NCBI GenBank assembly: GCA_035937595.1
Contig: DASZHS010000042.1
Location: 1 to 51,607, forward strand
DNA from: Palsa-459 sp035937595
GTDB taxonomy: Bacteria > Actinomycetota > Acidimicrobiia > Acidimicrobiales > RAAP-2
Length of the DNA: 51,607 nt
Direction: 5' to 3'
How positions within the stretch are numbered: position 1 is the stretch's first letter; each line of letters starts with the position of its first letter. A program made the translations under genes and the position numbers. Below are positions 30,481 to 38,709 of the stretch, in pieces. Below the pieces are notes generated by a model that was given only the letters and a program-made list of their open reading frames with translations, searched no databases and was not told the DNA's origin.

Positions 30481-31167
30481 TCAGCCGAGGTGCGAGGTGA
30501 GGAACGCCACGGACCGGTCGAACATGAGGGTCGCGGCGGGGGCGTCGTAGACCTCTGGGCGGTCCTCGTTGGCGAAGGCGTGGTTCACCCCGTCGTAGAC
30601 GTAGACCTCGACCTCGCGGCCGAGGTCGCGGAGCGTCGCGGCCAGCGACTCGGCGGCCGACGGCGGGAACGACTCGTCGAGGGCGGCGCAGTGGATCTGG
30701 ACGGCCGCGGTCAGCCTCGCGTAGTCGGGCCGGCCCTCGGCCCAGGGGTGCACGCCGTAGCAGGGGACGACGGCGGCGACGGCGTCGGGCCGATGCGCAC
30801 CGAGCATGAGGGCGAGCCCGCCGCCCATGCAGTAGCCGACCGTGCCGACGTGCGGCCGCCCCGTCCTCGCGACCAGCTCGTCGACGGCGCCCGAGAGGTC
30901 CGCGGCGGCCACCGGGACCTTGAGGTCCATCATCTGCTGGGCGGCCTCGCTCGGCTCGGTGACCGGCACCTTGGCGCCGTCGTAGAGGTCCGGGGCGAGC
31001 GCGGTGAGCCCGGCCGTGGCGAAGCGGTCGCACGTCGCCTCGATCTGCGGGACGAGCCCCCACCACTCCTGGATGACGATGACGCCCGGCGACCCCTCGC
31101 CGGCCTCGGCGAGGTAGCCCCGCGCCTTGGTGCCCGACGCGGTCGGGAACTCGATCGTGGTGCCCAT
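30481..31167 (-). CDS. Dienelactone hydrolase family protein
   Basis: A 228-residue alpha/beta hydrolase. The catalytic residues of dienelactone hydrolase are all visible: Glu34 in VIQEWWGL, nucleophile Cys113 in GYCMGGGLAL, Asp164 in ALDESFPP and His196 in GVNHAFAN. The protein is close to the full family length. TACCTT is six nt before the ATG at 31167, which also starts at the usual N-terminus (MGTTIEFPTASG). The natural substrate in this lineage is uncertain; many paralogs act on unknown lactones or esters. It stands alone between convergent and divergent neighbours. Confidence 0.88.
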   Translation of the reverse strand: MGTTIEFPTASGTKARGYLAEAGEGSPGVIVIQEWWGLVPQIEATCDRFATAGLTALAPDLYDGAKVPVTEPSEAAQQMMDLKVPVAAADLSGAVDELVARTGRPHVGTVGYCMGGGLALMLGAHRPDAVAAVVPCYGVHPWAEGRPDYARLTAAVQIHCAALDESFPPSAAESLAATLRDLGREVEVYVYDGVNHAFANEDRPEVYDAPAATLMFDRSVAFLTSHLG

Positions 31168-31173
31168 CGCGCC

Positions 31174-31179
31174 AAGGTA
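31174..31179 (-). promoter_or_regulatory. Candidate -10 element, dienelactone hydrolase gene (leaderless)
   Basis: TACCTT on the minus strand, six nt before the ATG at 31167. Confidence 0.45.
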
Positions 31180-31294
31180 CCCCGTCGCCCAGCCGAGCCC
31201 GAAACGCCTGCTGACCTGCGGCGATCCAGGCGGTACGCCCCGGATGCCGGGTGCCTTGGCACACCCCGTGACGATCGGCAAGACTGACCGCGTT

Positions 31295-32401
31295 GTGACC
31301 GACGTCGGGCGCCGTGCGCGCACCTCGACGCCGCGGCCGATCAGGGGCGTACGAGGGCTCCGGTGGGTGGTGGCACCCACGATGGCCCTCGCCATCGTCT
31401 GTTCGGGCACCCTCATCGGCTCCTCGCGTCCCGCGTCGGCCAACGGGGTGGCGTCCGCCAAGGCCAAGGCCCACGCGCTGCTCGTCGAGATCCAGAACGA
31501 GTCCCAGCTGATCGGCCGGCTGGGGGGGCAGTACAACCAAGAGCAGGTGGCGGTGCACCGCCTCCAGAACCGGATCCGCGAGGCGAGGGTCGCCGTCGGG
31601 CGCGACCAGCGCGCGGTGAGCCGCTACCAGGCGACCCTGCAGGCGGCCGCCGTGAACGCCTACGTCAACAGCGGCTCGGTCGCCTCGACGAACCCGCTGT
31701 TCGCGACGAACGCCAACGCGCTCGGGGCGACGTCCATCTACAACCAGGTGGCCGAGGGCAACCTCGCGGGGTCGGTCGCGAACTTCACCAACGCCCGCCA
31801 GGCGCTCGCGAACAACGAGCGGGTGCTCAACGCCTCGCTCGCCGCGCACACGAAGGACACCTCTACCCTCGCGAACGAGAAGCTCCAGGGCGAGGCGCTC
31901 CAGGCCAATCTCCAGCACCAGCTCAAGCAGGCGGACGCGGCCGTGCAGCAGCAGCTGGTGCTCCAGCAGCAGCAGGCCAACGCCCAGGCCGCCGCGGCCG
32001 TCGCCGCGCCGCAGGCGCCCAACCAGAACTTCCCCGCCCCGCCGCCCAACTCGTCGGCGAACATCGCGGTGGACACGGCGCTGTCGTTCCTCGGGGTCCC
32101 CTACGTCTGGGGCGGCGCGTCGAGGGCCGGCGTCGACTGCTCCGGGCTCACGATGCTCTCGTGGGCCGCGGCGGGCGTCCAGCTGCCGCACTTCTCGGGC
32201 GCCCAGATGGCGGACTCGACGCCCGTGCCCATCTCCGACCTGATGCCCGGCGACCTCCTCTTCTACGGCCCGGGCGGCAGCGAGCACGTCGCCATGTACA
32301 TCGGACACGGCACGATGATCGAGGCGCCCTACACCGGCGCGGTCGTCTGGCTCACCCCCGTGCGCTTCGGGTACGGGTTCGCAGGCGCGGGCCGGCCGTA
32401 G
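31295..32401 (+). CDS. Secreted NlpC/P60 peptidoglycan hydrolase with coiled-coil domain
   Basis: A 368-residue exported protein. A signal peptide spans about 22-49 (WVVAPTMALAIVCSGTLIG, with a cleavage region PASAN). Residues about 55-225 form a long coiled coil rich in Gln and Ala, similar to the PcsB/RipA regulatory domain. After a proline-rich linker (NFPAPPPNSSAN) comes the NlpC/P60 domain with catalytic Cys282 (VDCSGLTMLSW) and His331 (SEHVAMYIG). Family members cut the stem peptide, usually D-Glu-mDAP, in daughter-cell separation or growth; the coiled coil normally keeps the enzyme inactive until recruited. GTG start at 31295, with another GTG nine codons upstream. It is followed by lgt at 9 nt. 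Confidence 0.87.
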   Translation: MTDVGRRARTSTPRPIRGVRGLRWVVAPTMALAIVCSGTLIGSSRPASANGVASAKAKAHALLVEIQNESQLIGRLGGQYNQEQVAVHRLQNRIREARVAVGRDQRAVSRYQATLQAAAVNAYVNSGSVASTNPLFATNANALGATSIYNQVAEGNLAGSVANFTNARQALANNERVLNASLAAHTKDTSTLANEKLQGEALQANLQHQLKQADAAVQQQLVLQQQQANAQAAAAVAAPQAPNQNFPAPPPNSSANIAVDTALSFLGVPYVWGGASRAGVDCSGLTMLSWAAAGVQLPHFSGAQMADSTPVPISDLMPGDLLFYGPGGSEHVAMYIGHGTMIEAPYTGAVVWLTPVRFGYGFAGAGRP

Positions 32402-32404
32402 TCT
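32399..32404 (+). promoter_or_regulatory. Candidate -10 element, lgt-like gene (leaderless)
   Basis: TAGTCT six nt before the GTG at 32411. Its first three bases are also the stop codon of the NlpC/P60 gene. Confidence 0.45.
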
Positions 32405-32410
32405 CGGGGC

Positions 32411-33253
32411 GTGCGCCCCATCCCCACGGCGTTCCACCTCGGGCCGCTCGAGCTGCACACCTACGGGCTCGGCCTCGCGATCTCGTTCTACGTCGCGTGG
32501 CGCTACCTCGTCGCTCGCGCGAGGTCCCGCGGCTTCGCCACCGAGTGGCTGACCTCGATGGGCATCTGGGTGGTCGTGGCCGCCCTCCTCGGCGCGCGGC
32601 TCTTCCACGTGGTCACGCACTGGTCCACCTACTCGGGCCAGCCGCTCCAGGTCCTCGAGGTCTGGCACGGCGGGCTGGCGTCCTTCGGGGGGCTCCTCTT
32701 CGCGGTGCCGACGGCGCTGTGGGTCACGCACCGCCGGTGCCCTGAGGTCGGGATCCTCGAGGGCCTCGACATCGCCGTGCCCGCGCTCGCCCTGGGCTGG
32801 GCGATCGGGCGGCTGCTCGGCCCCCAGCTCATGGTCGCCGGGGGCGGGCACGCGACCACCCAGTGGTTCGGCATGTACTACGCGGGCCAGGTCGGCCGGC
32901 GCATCCCGGTGCCGATCATCCAGGCGATCGAGGACGGCCTGCTGCTCGTCGTGCTCCTGGTCGTCGAGCGACGGCTCGCCCGGCTGGCGGCCGCCCACCC
33001 CGGCCGCCGCCCGCCCACCGGCGCGCTGACCGCGATCGCCATGGTCGTGTGGGGCGTCGCACGGGCCGTCGACGAGCTGCTCTGGCTCGGCCAGGACGGG
33101 CACCTCGGCTCGGTCCTCGTCCAGCTGGCGGGCGTCGCGCTCGCCCTCGGCGGGCTCGCCGTCGGGGTCGCCGTCGTGCGCAACTGGCGCTCCTTCCTCG
33201 CCACGCCCAGCCCACCGGGCGTGGCGGACCCCGCGCGGCTCGCCCGTCCGTGA
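32411..33253 (+). CDS. lgt: Prolipoprotein diacylglyceryl transferase-like membrane protein, signature degenerate
   Basis: A 280-residue, roughly seven-helix protein with the Lgt plan: an N-terminal LELHTYGLGLAISF helix (substrate Tyr), EVWHGGLASFGGLLF (the conserved HGGL His), GWAIGRLLGP (position of the essential Arg) and VPIIQAIEDG (usually PxQLYE). However, the classical GRxGNFxNxE signature is not present: after the Arg the sequence reads LLGPQLMVAGGGHATT, so the Asn/Glu positions are lost. It may be a divergent Lgt or a relative with another substrate. It overlaps the next membrane gene by four bases (GTGA). Confidence 0.72.
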   Translation: MRPIPTAFHLGPLELHTYGLGLAISFYVAWRYLVARARSRGFATEWLTSMGIWVVVAALLGARLFHVVTHWSTYSGQPLQVLEVWHGGLASFGGLLFAVPTALWVTHRRCPEVGILEGLDIAVPALALGWAIGRLLGPQLMVAGGGHATTQWFGMYYAGQVGRRIPVPIIQAIEDGLLLVVLLVVERRLARLAAAHPGRRPPTGALTAIAMVVWGVARAVDELLWLGQDGHLGSVLVQLAGVALALGGLAVGVAVVRNWRSFLATPSPPGVADPARLARP

Positions 33254-34869
33254 CGACGACGGCCCCCGCGCGCGCCGACGCGAGGGACGAGTCGCGCGAG
33301 ACGACGCTCGCCGATCGGCTCGTCGGGCTCGGCTGGGTCCGGCGCTACGAGTGGGCGCTGTTGCTCGCCGTCGCGGCGGTCGGCGCCGTCGCCCGCGCCG
33401 GGGGGTTCTCCTCGGGCACCCTGTACCGCGACGACGCCTGGGTCGCCCTCACGACGCGCGTCCCGCTGGGGACCGCCGCGAGGATGGTCGTGACCACCCC
33501 CGGCTTCGTCCTCGGCGAGCGGGTCTGGATCGGCTGGTTCCCCCATGCGCTCTGGGCCGACCAGCTCCCGACGTTCCTCGCCTCGGTCGCCGGCATCGTC
33601 GTCGTCGGACGGCTGGCGAGGTGGTGGGGGCTGTCCGCACCCGCCGCCCTGGTCGCGGCGGGGGTCGTCGCCCTCGCCTACAGCGACGTCCAGTACGCGA
33701 CCCGTGTGAAGCCCTACGCCTTCGACCTGCTCGGCGCCTGCCTCGTGCTGTTCCTCGCCGAGCGGGTCAGACGCCACGGCCCGCGCGGGGCGGTCTGGCT
33801 CGCGGGGGCCTCGGTAGCGGTCTGTGCGATCTCGCTCACCCCGGTCCCCCTCGTCCTCGGCGTCTGGGTCGCCCTCGGGGTCGAGGCCGTCGTGCGCCGG
33901 ACCGTCTCGGTGCGCCTCGTCGCCGCGGGTGCCGCGACGGCGCTCGGGCTCGCGGCGCTCTGGCTCGCCGTTCGCGCCGGCATCTCGCCCCGGCTGCGAA
34001 CGAGCTGGGACGGGTACTACCTCGTCGTCTCCTCCCCGCACGGCTTCGCGCACTCCGCGAGGACCATCCTCGACGGGCTCGTGCGCGGTGTCGGGGTGAC
34101 GACCCCGTCGCTCGGGATCCACGGCCTCGGCACCCTCGACCGGGTCGCGCTGTGCGCGCTCTTCCTCCTCGGCCTCCTCGCGTGGCGGCGCCAGCTGCTC
34201 TCCTTGGCCGTGCTCGGCGCCGCGGTCGTCTGCTCGATCCCCTCGCTCGTCCCGCTCGGGACGGGCCGCACCGACGCGTACCTGTACCCCGCGATCGCGA
34301 TGGTCCTCGCCGAGGGGGCGGCGATCGCGTGGCGCTGGACGCGGCGCACGCACCGCGCGCTCGCCGTGGTCGCGCTGTGCGTGGGGCTCGGCGTCGCCGG
34401 CCTGCTCGCGGCCGACCGCGTCGTGCACCGCCAGGGCTACCCGGGCGGGGACTTCGCCGTCGCGGCCGGGCTGGTGCACCGGGGCCTCGCCCAGGGCGAC
34501 CGCGTCGTCATCGGCGGCACGGCGCGATGGCCCTGGTCGTACTACGACGTGCGCCACGTGCGCATCGTCCACTCCGACCTCTACAACAACGGCTACACGA
34601 CGCTGAGCGACCGCGCGAGGGTCATCGTCGTGCCCGGCACCGCGATCGAGGGCGGGTACCTCGCCTCGTCACGACGCGCGGCCGTGCGGGTGCGGAACGG
34701 CTGCCCCGCGGTCCTCTACGTCGAGTCCGACGACTGGCCCTCGATGCCGGCGACGCTGCTGCGCCAGCTCACGACGACGGGCGGCCTCGCGGTGGTCAGC
34801 CACCGGGTGGTCGCGGGCTACCAGCTCTGGGCGCTCCGCTCGGCCGTGCCGTGCCCGCTCGCGCGGTGA
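33250..34869 (+). CDS. GT-C-like polytopic membrane protein
   Basis: A 539-residue protein with about 10 transmembrane helices. In the first periplasmic loop, LYRDDAWVAL carries a DD pair at the place of the DD/DE motif of GT-C glycosyltransferases (ArnT/PMT type). The segment AYSDVQYATRVKPYAFDLL after the third helix is a recurrent pattern in these transferases. A soluble C-terminal part of about 130 residues (DRVVIGGTARWPWSYYDV onward) is extracytoplasmic. It probably moves a sugar from a polyprenyl carrier, which would fit lgt and NlpC/P60 as envelope genes upstream; donor and acceptor cannot be told. Confidence 0.7.
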   Translation: MTTTAPARADARDESRETTLADRLVGLGWVRRYEWALLLAVAAVGAVARAGGFSSGTLYRDDAWVALTTRVPLGTAARMVVTTPGFVLGERVWIGWFPHALWADQLPTFLASVAGIVVVGRLARWWGLSAPAALVAAGVVALAYSDVQYATRVKPYAFDLLGACLVLFLAERVRRHGPRGAVWLAGASVAVCAISLTPVPLVLGVWVALGVEAVVRRTVSVRLVAAGAATALGLAALWLAVRAGISPRLRTSWDGYYLVVSSPHGFAHSARTILDGLVRGVGVTTPSLGIHGLGTLDRVALCALFLLGLLAWRRQLLSLAVLGAAVVCSIPSLVPLGTGRTDAYLYPAIAMVLAEGAAIAWRWTRRTHRALAVVALCVGLGVAGLLAADRVVHRQGYPGGDFAVAAGLVHRGLAQGDRVVIGGTARWPWSYYDVRHVRIVHSDLYNNGYTTLSDRARVIVVPGTAIEGGYLASSRRAAVRVRNGCPAVLYVESDDWPSMPATLLRQLTTTGGLAVVSHRVVAGYQLWALRSAVPCPLAR

Positions 34870-34887
34870 CGACGCGCGGCGCGAGCC

Positions 34888-35661
34888 CTAGCCCGTGCGG
34901 ACGGGCGTCGCCGCCGGGCGCACGTCGGCCTTCGTCACGCTGAGGTACGCGACGAGCGCCACGATGAGGGCCGCCAGGACGCCGGCCACGATCCCGTCGC
35001 CGAGCCCGAGGCCGCCGAAGGAGGTGGGCTTGCCGAACCCGTCCGCGAAGGAGGCACCGAGCGGCCGGGTGAGGATGTAGGCCCACCAGAACGCCGCGAT
35101 GGGGTTGAGCCCGAGGTACCGCCACGCGAGCGCGGGCAGGCAGATCATCCCGAAGAAGAACGCCCCGGCACCGAAGAACCCGAGGTGGAGCTGGATGGCC
35201 ATGAGGTCGCCGGCCGCCGTGCCGAGGGCGAACGTCGCGGTCACGGTCGCCCAGTAGAAGAGCTCACGTCGCAGCGTGTCGACGGTGTGGATCGAGAGCG
35301 TGTGCTCGACGCGATCCCACGCGACGAACACGACGGCGAGGACGATCGCGAAGGCCACGGTCGACACCGCGTAGGGGACCTTGAACTTCACGTGGGTCAC
35401 GTCGGCGGCCATCGTCCCGAAGACCGCGACCATGGCGACGGTGAGCCAGTACACCCACGCGACGTAGCGCCGGACGGAGAGCTGGAGCGCGAGGGCGACC
35501 ACGAAGACGACGAAGCCCGCCAGCACGGCGAGCACCGGGTCGAACTTGTGCACGCTGTAGTCCGACACCGACTCGCCGAGCGCCGTCGTCAGGACCTTCA
35601 CGACCCAGAAGAGCGCGATGATCTCGGGGACCTTCACCTCGGTCCGTCGCTCGAGATCCAT
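34888..35661 (-). CDS. COG4705/DUF347 repeat membrane protein
   Basis: A 257-residue protein with eight or so transmembrane helices. KVPEIIALFWVVKVLTTALGESVSDY is the first DUF347 repeat; KVPYAVSTVAFAIVLAVVF and the segments ELFYWATVTATFALGTAAGD and NPIAAFWWAYILTRPLGASFAD are the others, the last two with the ATVTATFALGTAxGD and YxLTRPLGAS patterns of this family. The function is unknown. I chose the ATG at 35661: a GTG seven codons upstream lies before the -10 candidate TACGCT (35671-35676) and so would not be on the transcript. Confidence 0.82.
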   Translation of the reverse strand: MDLERRTEVKVPEIIALFWVVKVLTTALGESVSDYSVHKFDPVLAVLAGFVVFVVALALQLSVRRYVAWVYWLTVAMVAVFGTMAADVTHVKFKVPYAVSTVAFAIVLAVVFVAWDRVEHTLSIHTVDTLRRELFYWATVTATFALGTAAGDLMAIQLHLGFFGAGAFFFGMICLPALAWRYLGLNPIAAFWWAYILTRPLGASFADGFGKPTSFGGLGLGDGIVAGVLAALIVALVAYLSVTKADVRPAATPVRTG

Positions 35662-35670
35662 GGGGCACGG

Positions 35671-35676
35671 AGCGTA
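35671..35676 (-). promoter_or_regulatory. Candidate -10 element, DUF347 membrane protein gene
   Basis: TACGCT on the minus strand, nine nt before the ATG at 35661. Confidence 0.4.
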
Positions 35677-35840
35677 GGACACCCCGGGCGCGCGTCGGCC
35701 ACCGTCGGGAGGGGTCGAACGGGGTGCCGCGAGGCGTCGGACCGGGTGAGCGACGGTGTCGGGCCGCGGGTCCGGCGCGGCGGCACCGGTGCGCGGCCTT
35801 GGGGGCGAGTCCTCCTCGCGCCGCCGGGGTGATATCGTAC

Positions 35841-35869
35841 TTGACCGCTGGGAATACTTTAGTTAGAGT
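35841..35869 (+). promoter_or_regulatory. Sigma70-like promoter of the sulfate transporter operon
   Basis: TTGACC (35841-35846), a 17-nt spacer and TAGAGT (35864-35869), about 57 nt before the sbp ATG. The stretch 35830-35915 is markedly AT-richer than the rest of the window. This is the best-formed -35/-10 pair I found; the preceding part of the gap (35677-35829) shows nothing else. Confidence 0.55.
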
Positions 35870-35878
35870 GCCCCGGCG

Positions 35879-35895
35879 CCTAGTAAATTGCTAGG
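35879..35895. promoter_or_regulatory. Inverted repeat at the sbp transcript start, candidate operator
   Basis: CCTAG-TAAATTG-CTAGG, ten nt after the -10 hexamer, at or just after the predicted start of transcription. A position for a sulfur-responsive repressor; the regulator is unknown. Confidence 0.4.
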
Positions 35896-35925
35896 TGTAC
35901 AACAGATTGAAGGGACCCTCCTCCG

Positions 35926-36972
35926 ATGCGACGGCTCACCCCCCGCCGACTCACCCGACTCGCTGCCCTCACCCTTCCCGCCACGCTGCTCGCGTCCGGC
36001 GTCGGCGGCGCCGGCATCGCCGCCGCCACCGCCCCGCGCGGGACGGACACGGTCAACGTGGTCGGCTACTCGATCGTGGCCAACGCCTACGCCGCCCTCG
36101 AGGCCGCCTTCCAGGCGACCCCCGCGGGGAAGAACGTCGTCTTCAACAACTCTTTCGGCGCCTCCACGACCCAGGCGGAGAACGTCGTCTCCGGCCAGCC
36201 GGCGGACGTCGTCAACTTCTCCCTCGTCACGGACCTCGGGCTCCTCGTCAACCACGGGCTGGTCTCACCCGCGTGGGCGACCAGTGGCGCCGGCAAGGCC
36301 GAGCACGGCGTCGTCACCGACTCGTACGTCGTCGAGACCGTGCGGCCGGGCAACCCGACCGGCGTCGCGAGCTGGGCGAGCCTGGCCAAGGCCGGCGCGC
36401 AGACCGTCACGCCCGACCCGTACAGCTCGGGCAGCGCGCGCTGGAACCTCCTCGAGGTCTACGAGTCCCAGATCCGGCTCGGCAGGACGCCAGCGCAGGC
36501 CTACAAGTTCACCAACTCGGTGGTGAAGCACGTCGTCGCGGAGCCCTCGAGCGGCTCGAAGTCCCTGACCGCGTTCCTCGCGGGCACGGGCAACGTGCTC
36601 CTCGCCTACGAGGCGGACGCGCTGACGGCCAAGGCGGCCGCCAAGCCGATCGACGTCGTCTACCCCGCGCAGAACATCCTCATCCAGATGCCCGCCGCCC
36701 TCACGAGCACCGGCACGTCCAACAAGGGCGCCAGGGCCTTCTTCGCCTACCTGTTCTCGCCCGCCGGCCAGAACGTCTGGGCCCACAACGCGTTCCGCCC
36801 GACGCTCCCGTCGGTCGCGAGGGCGACGGCGCACCTGTTCCCGAAGTCCTATTCTGCCAAGCAGCTCACGACGATCCAATCACTCGGAGGGTGGACGGCG
36901 GTGACCAACAAGTTCTTCTCGCCGAACGGGATCATCATGAAGATCGAGGCGGCGAATGGCTATACAAGCTGA
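35926..36972 (+). CDS. sbp: Sulfate-binding protein of ABC transporter (Sbp)
   Basis: A 348-residue exported binding protein. Signal peptide about 1-34 (RLAALTLPATLLASGVGGAGIAAA). The mature part shows the Sbp blocks: VVGYSIVANAYAALEAAFQA, NNSFGASTTQAENVVSG (ligand-binding loop), QPADVVNFSLVTDL, TPDPYSSGSARWNLL and VVYPAQNILIQMP. The order of blocks is that of sulfate/thiosulfate-binding proteins. There is no lipobox cysteine, so it may be free or retained in another way. First gene of the operon sbp-cysT-cysW-cysA; a terminator-like hairpin 24 nt after its stop could make it more abundant than the permease. Confidence 0.88.
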   Translation: MRRLTPRRLTRLAALTLPATLLASGVGGAGIAAATAPRGTDTVNVVGYSIVANAYAALEAAFQATPAGKNVVFNNSFGASTTQAENVVSGQPADVVNFSLVTDLGLLVNHGLVSPAWATSGAGKAEHGVVTDSYVVETVRPGNPTGVASWASLAKAGAQTVTPDPYSSGSARWNLLEVYESQIRLGRTPAQAYKFTNSVVKHVVAEPSSGSKSLTAFLAGTGNVLLAYEADALTAKAAAKPIDVVYPAQNILIQMPAALTSTGTSNKGARAFFAYLFSPAGQNVWAHNAFRPTLPSVARATAHLFPKSYSAKQLTTIQSLGGWTAVTNKFFSPNGIIMKIEAANGYTS

Positions 36973-37879
36973 CGCACTCGACGTCGCGCGCAAAGCGCCG
37001 CCGGCTCCCCGGAGCCGGCGGCGTTTTCGCGTTCGCCCCCTCTCGGCGATCGGCATGGCCGGCGGCGCGACCCTGCTCGTCGGCTACCTCTCGGTCATCG
37101 TCCTGCTCCCGATCGCGGCCCTCGCCGCGCACGGGCTCGGGCTCTCGATCCACACCCACGGGGCGGGGCTCGCCTTCTGGGACTGGTCGGTGCACACCGA
37201 CTTCGCGGCGTTCTGGTCCGCGGTGACCCAGCCCAACGCGCGGGCCGCCATCTGGCTCTCGCTGTGGCTCTCCCTCGCGGTCGCGGCCGTCAACGCCGTC
37301 GCGGGCATCGCGATCGCCTGGGTCCTGGTCCGCGACGACTTCGTCGGCAAGCGCGTCGTCGAGGCCGTCATCGACCTGCCCTTCGCGCTCCCCACGATCG
37401 TCGCGGGCGTCGTCTTCCTCTTCCTCTACGGGGTGAAGAGCCCGGTGCACGTCACGCTCTTCGAGACGGTGACCGGGCTTTTGGTCGCCCTGCTCTTCGT
37501 GACGCTGCCGTTCTCGGTGCGCGCGGTCCAACCGGTCCTCGCCTCCCTCGACGGGCAGGCCGAGGCGGCGGCGCGCACCCTCGGCGCGGGCTCGTTCCGG
37601 ACCTTCCGCACGGTCGTGCTGCCGTCCCTGCTGCCCGCGGTGCTCTCCGGGTTCGGGCTCGCCTTCGCGCGCGCGGTGGGCGAGTTCGGCTCGATCACCC
37701 TCATCGCCGGCGGCCTCGCAAAGACGACGACGGCGTCGATCCTCATCTTCAGCCTCATCGGCGCCGGCAAGCCGGACGTGGCGGCGTCGGTGTCCGTCGC
37801 GCTCCTCGTGCTGAGCCTCCTCCTGCTCGCGGGCTCCTCGGCGCTCGCTCGCCGGATCTCGAAGCGGCTCTCGTCGTGA
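36956..37879 (+). CDS. cysT: Sulfate ABC transporter permease CysT (CysU)
   Basis: A 307-residue permease with six transmembrane helices. The EAA loop is DGQAEAAARTLGAGSFRTFRTVVLPSL in outline (AARTLGAGxxxxF); VIDLPFALPTIVAGVVFLFLYG and FARAVGEFGSITLIAGG are CysT-type blocks. The annotated ATG at 36956 overlaps the sbp end by 17 bases and has GAGGCGG before it. The next in-frame ATG (37055) begins at the first helix and lies after the hairpin, so the true start is open to question. The N-terminal 33 residues (KAPPAPRSRRRFRVRP) are encoded by the hairpin itself. Confidence 0.88.
   Translation: MAIQADALDVARKAPPAPRSRRRFRVRPLSAIGMAGGATLLVGYLSVIVLLPIAALAAHGLGLSIHTHGAGLAFWDWSVHTDFAAFWSAVTQPNARAAIWLSLWLSLAVAAVNAVAGIAIAWVLVRDDFVGKRVVEAVIDLPFALPTIVAGVVFLFLYGVKSPVHVTLFETVTGLLVALLFVTLPFSVRAVQPVLASLDGQAEAAARTLGAGSFRTFRTVVLPSLLPAVLSGFGLAFARAVGEFGSITLIAGGLAKTTTASILIFSLIGAGKPDVAASVSVALLVLSLLLLAGSSALARRISKRLSS
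36996..37027 (+). terminator. Strong terminator-like hairpin within sbp/cysT junction
   Basis: CGCCGCCGGCTCC (36996-37008), a 2-nt CC gap, GGAGCCGGCGGCG (37011-37023), then TTTT (37024-37027): a perfect 13-bp stem followed by a T-run, beginning 24 nt after the sbp stop and inside the cysT frame. Likely partial terminator or mRNA-stabilising stem. Confidence 0.7.
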
Positions 37880-38709
37880 CCGCCGCACCCATCGGCGCGC
37901 GCCGGATGTGGCCGCTGCGCGCGGCCGTGCTCACGTACCTCGCGCTGCTCGTGGGGCTGCCCGTCGGGTACCTCTTCTACAACGCCTTCAGCTCGGGGTT
38001 CGGCGCGTTCTGGCGCGCCGTCACCCAGCCCGCGGCGGTCTCGGCCCTCTGGCTCTCGGCGAAGATCGCGCTCGTCGTCGTGCCGGTCAACACGGTGGTC
38101 GGCATCGGCGCGGCCCTCCTCCTCGCGCGCCGCAGGTTCGTCGGACGGCGGTTCTTGGACCTCACCTTCGACGTGCCGATCGCCGTCTCCCCGATCATCA
38201 TCGGGCTCGCCCTCCTGCTCGCCTACGCCCCGCTCGGGAGCTGGTTCGGCCCGTGGCTCGCGCGCCACGGGATCATGGCCATCTTCTCCCCCACCGGCAT
38301 CGCGCTCGCCTCGATGGCGGTGTCGCTCCCCTACGTGCTGCGCTCCGTCGTCCCGGTGCTCGTCGAGGTGGGCGAGACCCAGGAGGCCGCGGCGCGCACG
38401 CTCGGCGCGGGCGCGTGGCGGCGGTTCTTCACGATCACGCTCCCGGCGATTCGCTGGGGCGTGCTCTACGGCGTGACGCTCACGCTCGCCCGCACGCTCG
38501 GCGAGTTCGGTGCGGTCCTCGTCGTCTCGGGCAACCAGTCCAAGACCCAGACCATGACGCTGTGGATCGCCAACGAGTGGGAGCAGAACTACAACGAGCT
38601 CTCGTCCTTCGCCGGTGCCGTCGTGCTCGCGTCCATCTCGATCGTCGTGCTCGTCGTCCTGTCTATCCTTCGGTCGAGGGAGAAGAGACTGCATGTCGAT
38701 ATCGCTTGA
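37876..38709 (+). CDS. cysW: Sulfate ABC transporter permease CysW
   Basis: A 277-residue permease with six transmembrane helices, paired with CysT. Its EAA loop is QEAAARTLGAGAWRRFFTITLP; FDVPIAVSPIIIGLALLLAYAP and TLARTLGEFGAVLVVSGNQSKTQT (about residues 209-232 in outline) are CysW-type blocks. The GTG start overlaps the cysT TGA as GTGA. The 3' end overlaps cysA by 17 bases. The protein ends in a short charged segment (RSREKRLHVDIA) that is encoded by the overlap with the start of cysA and is probably not conserved. Confidence 0.88.
   Translation: MTAAPIGARRMWPLRAAVLTYLALLVGLPVGYLFYNAFSSGFGAFWRAVTQPAAVSALWLSAKIALVVVPVNTVVGIGAALLLARRRFVGRRFLDLTFDVPIAVSPIIIGLALLLAYAPLGSWFGPWLARHGIMAIFSPTGIALASMAVSLPYVLRSVVPVLVEVGETQEAAARTLGAGAWRRFFTITLPAIRWGVLYGVTLTLARTLGEFGAVLVVSGNQSKTQTMTLWIANEWEQNYNELSSFAGAVVLASISIVVLVVLSILRSREKRLHVDIA

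Noticed and set aside
31168..31294. Possible c-di-AMP (ydaO) riboswitch before the NlpC/P60 gene
   Set aside because: Such genes often carry one in actinobacteria, but the conserved GC-rich core motifs are not recognisable in these 127 bases.
30077..33103. Open frame of about 1000 codons on - across SRPBCC, dienelactone hydrolase, NlpC/P60 and lgt
   Set aside because: Antisense or out-of-frame to recognised genes; His/Arg/Asp-rich translation typical of shadow frames.
35683..35925. tRNA or small RNA in the AT-richer gap before sbp
   Set aside because: No cloverleaf-type pairing or conserved TTCGA loop; better explained as promoter and operator.
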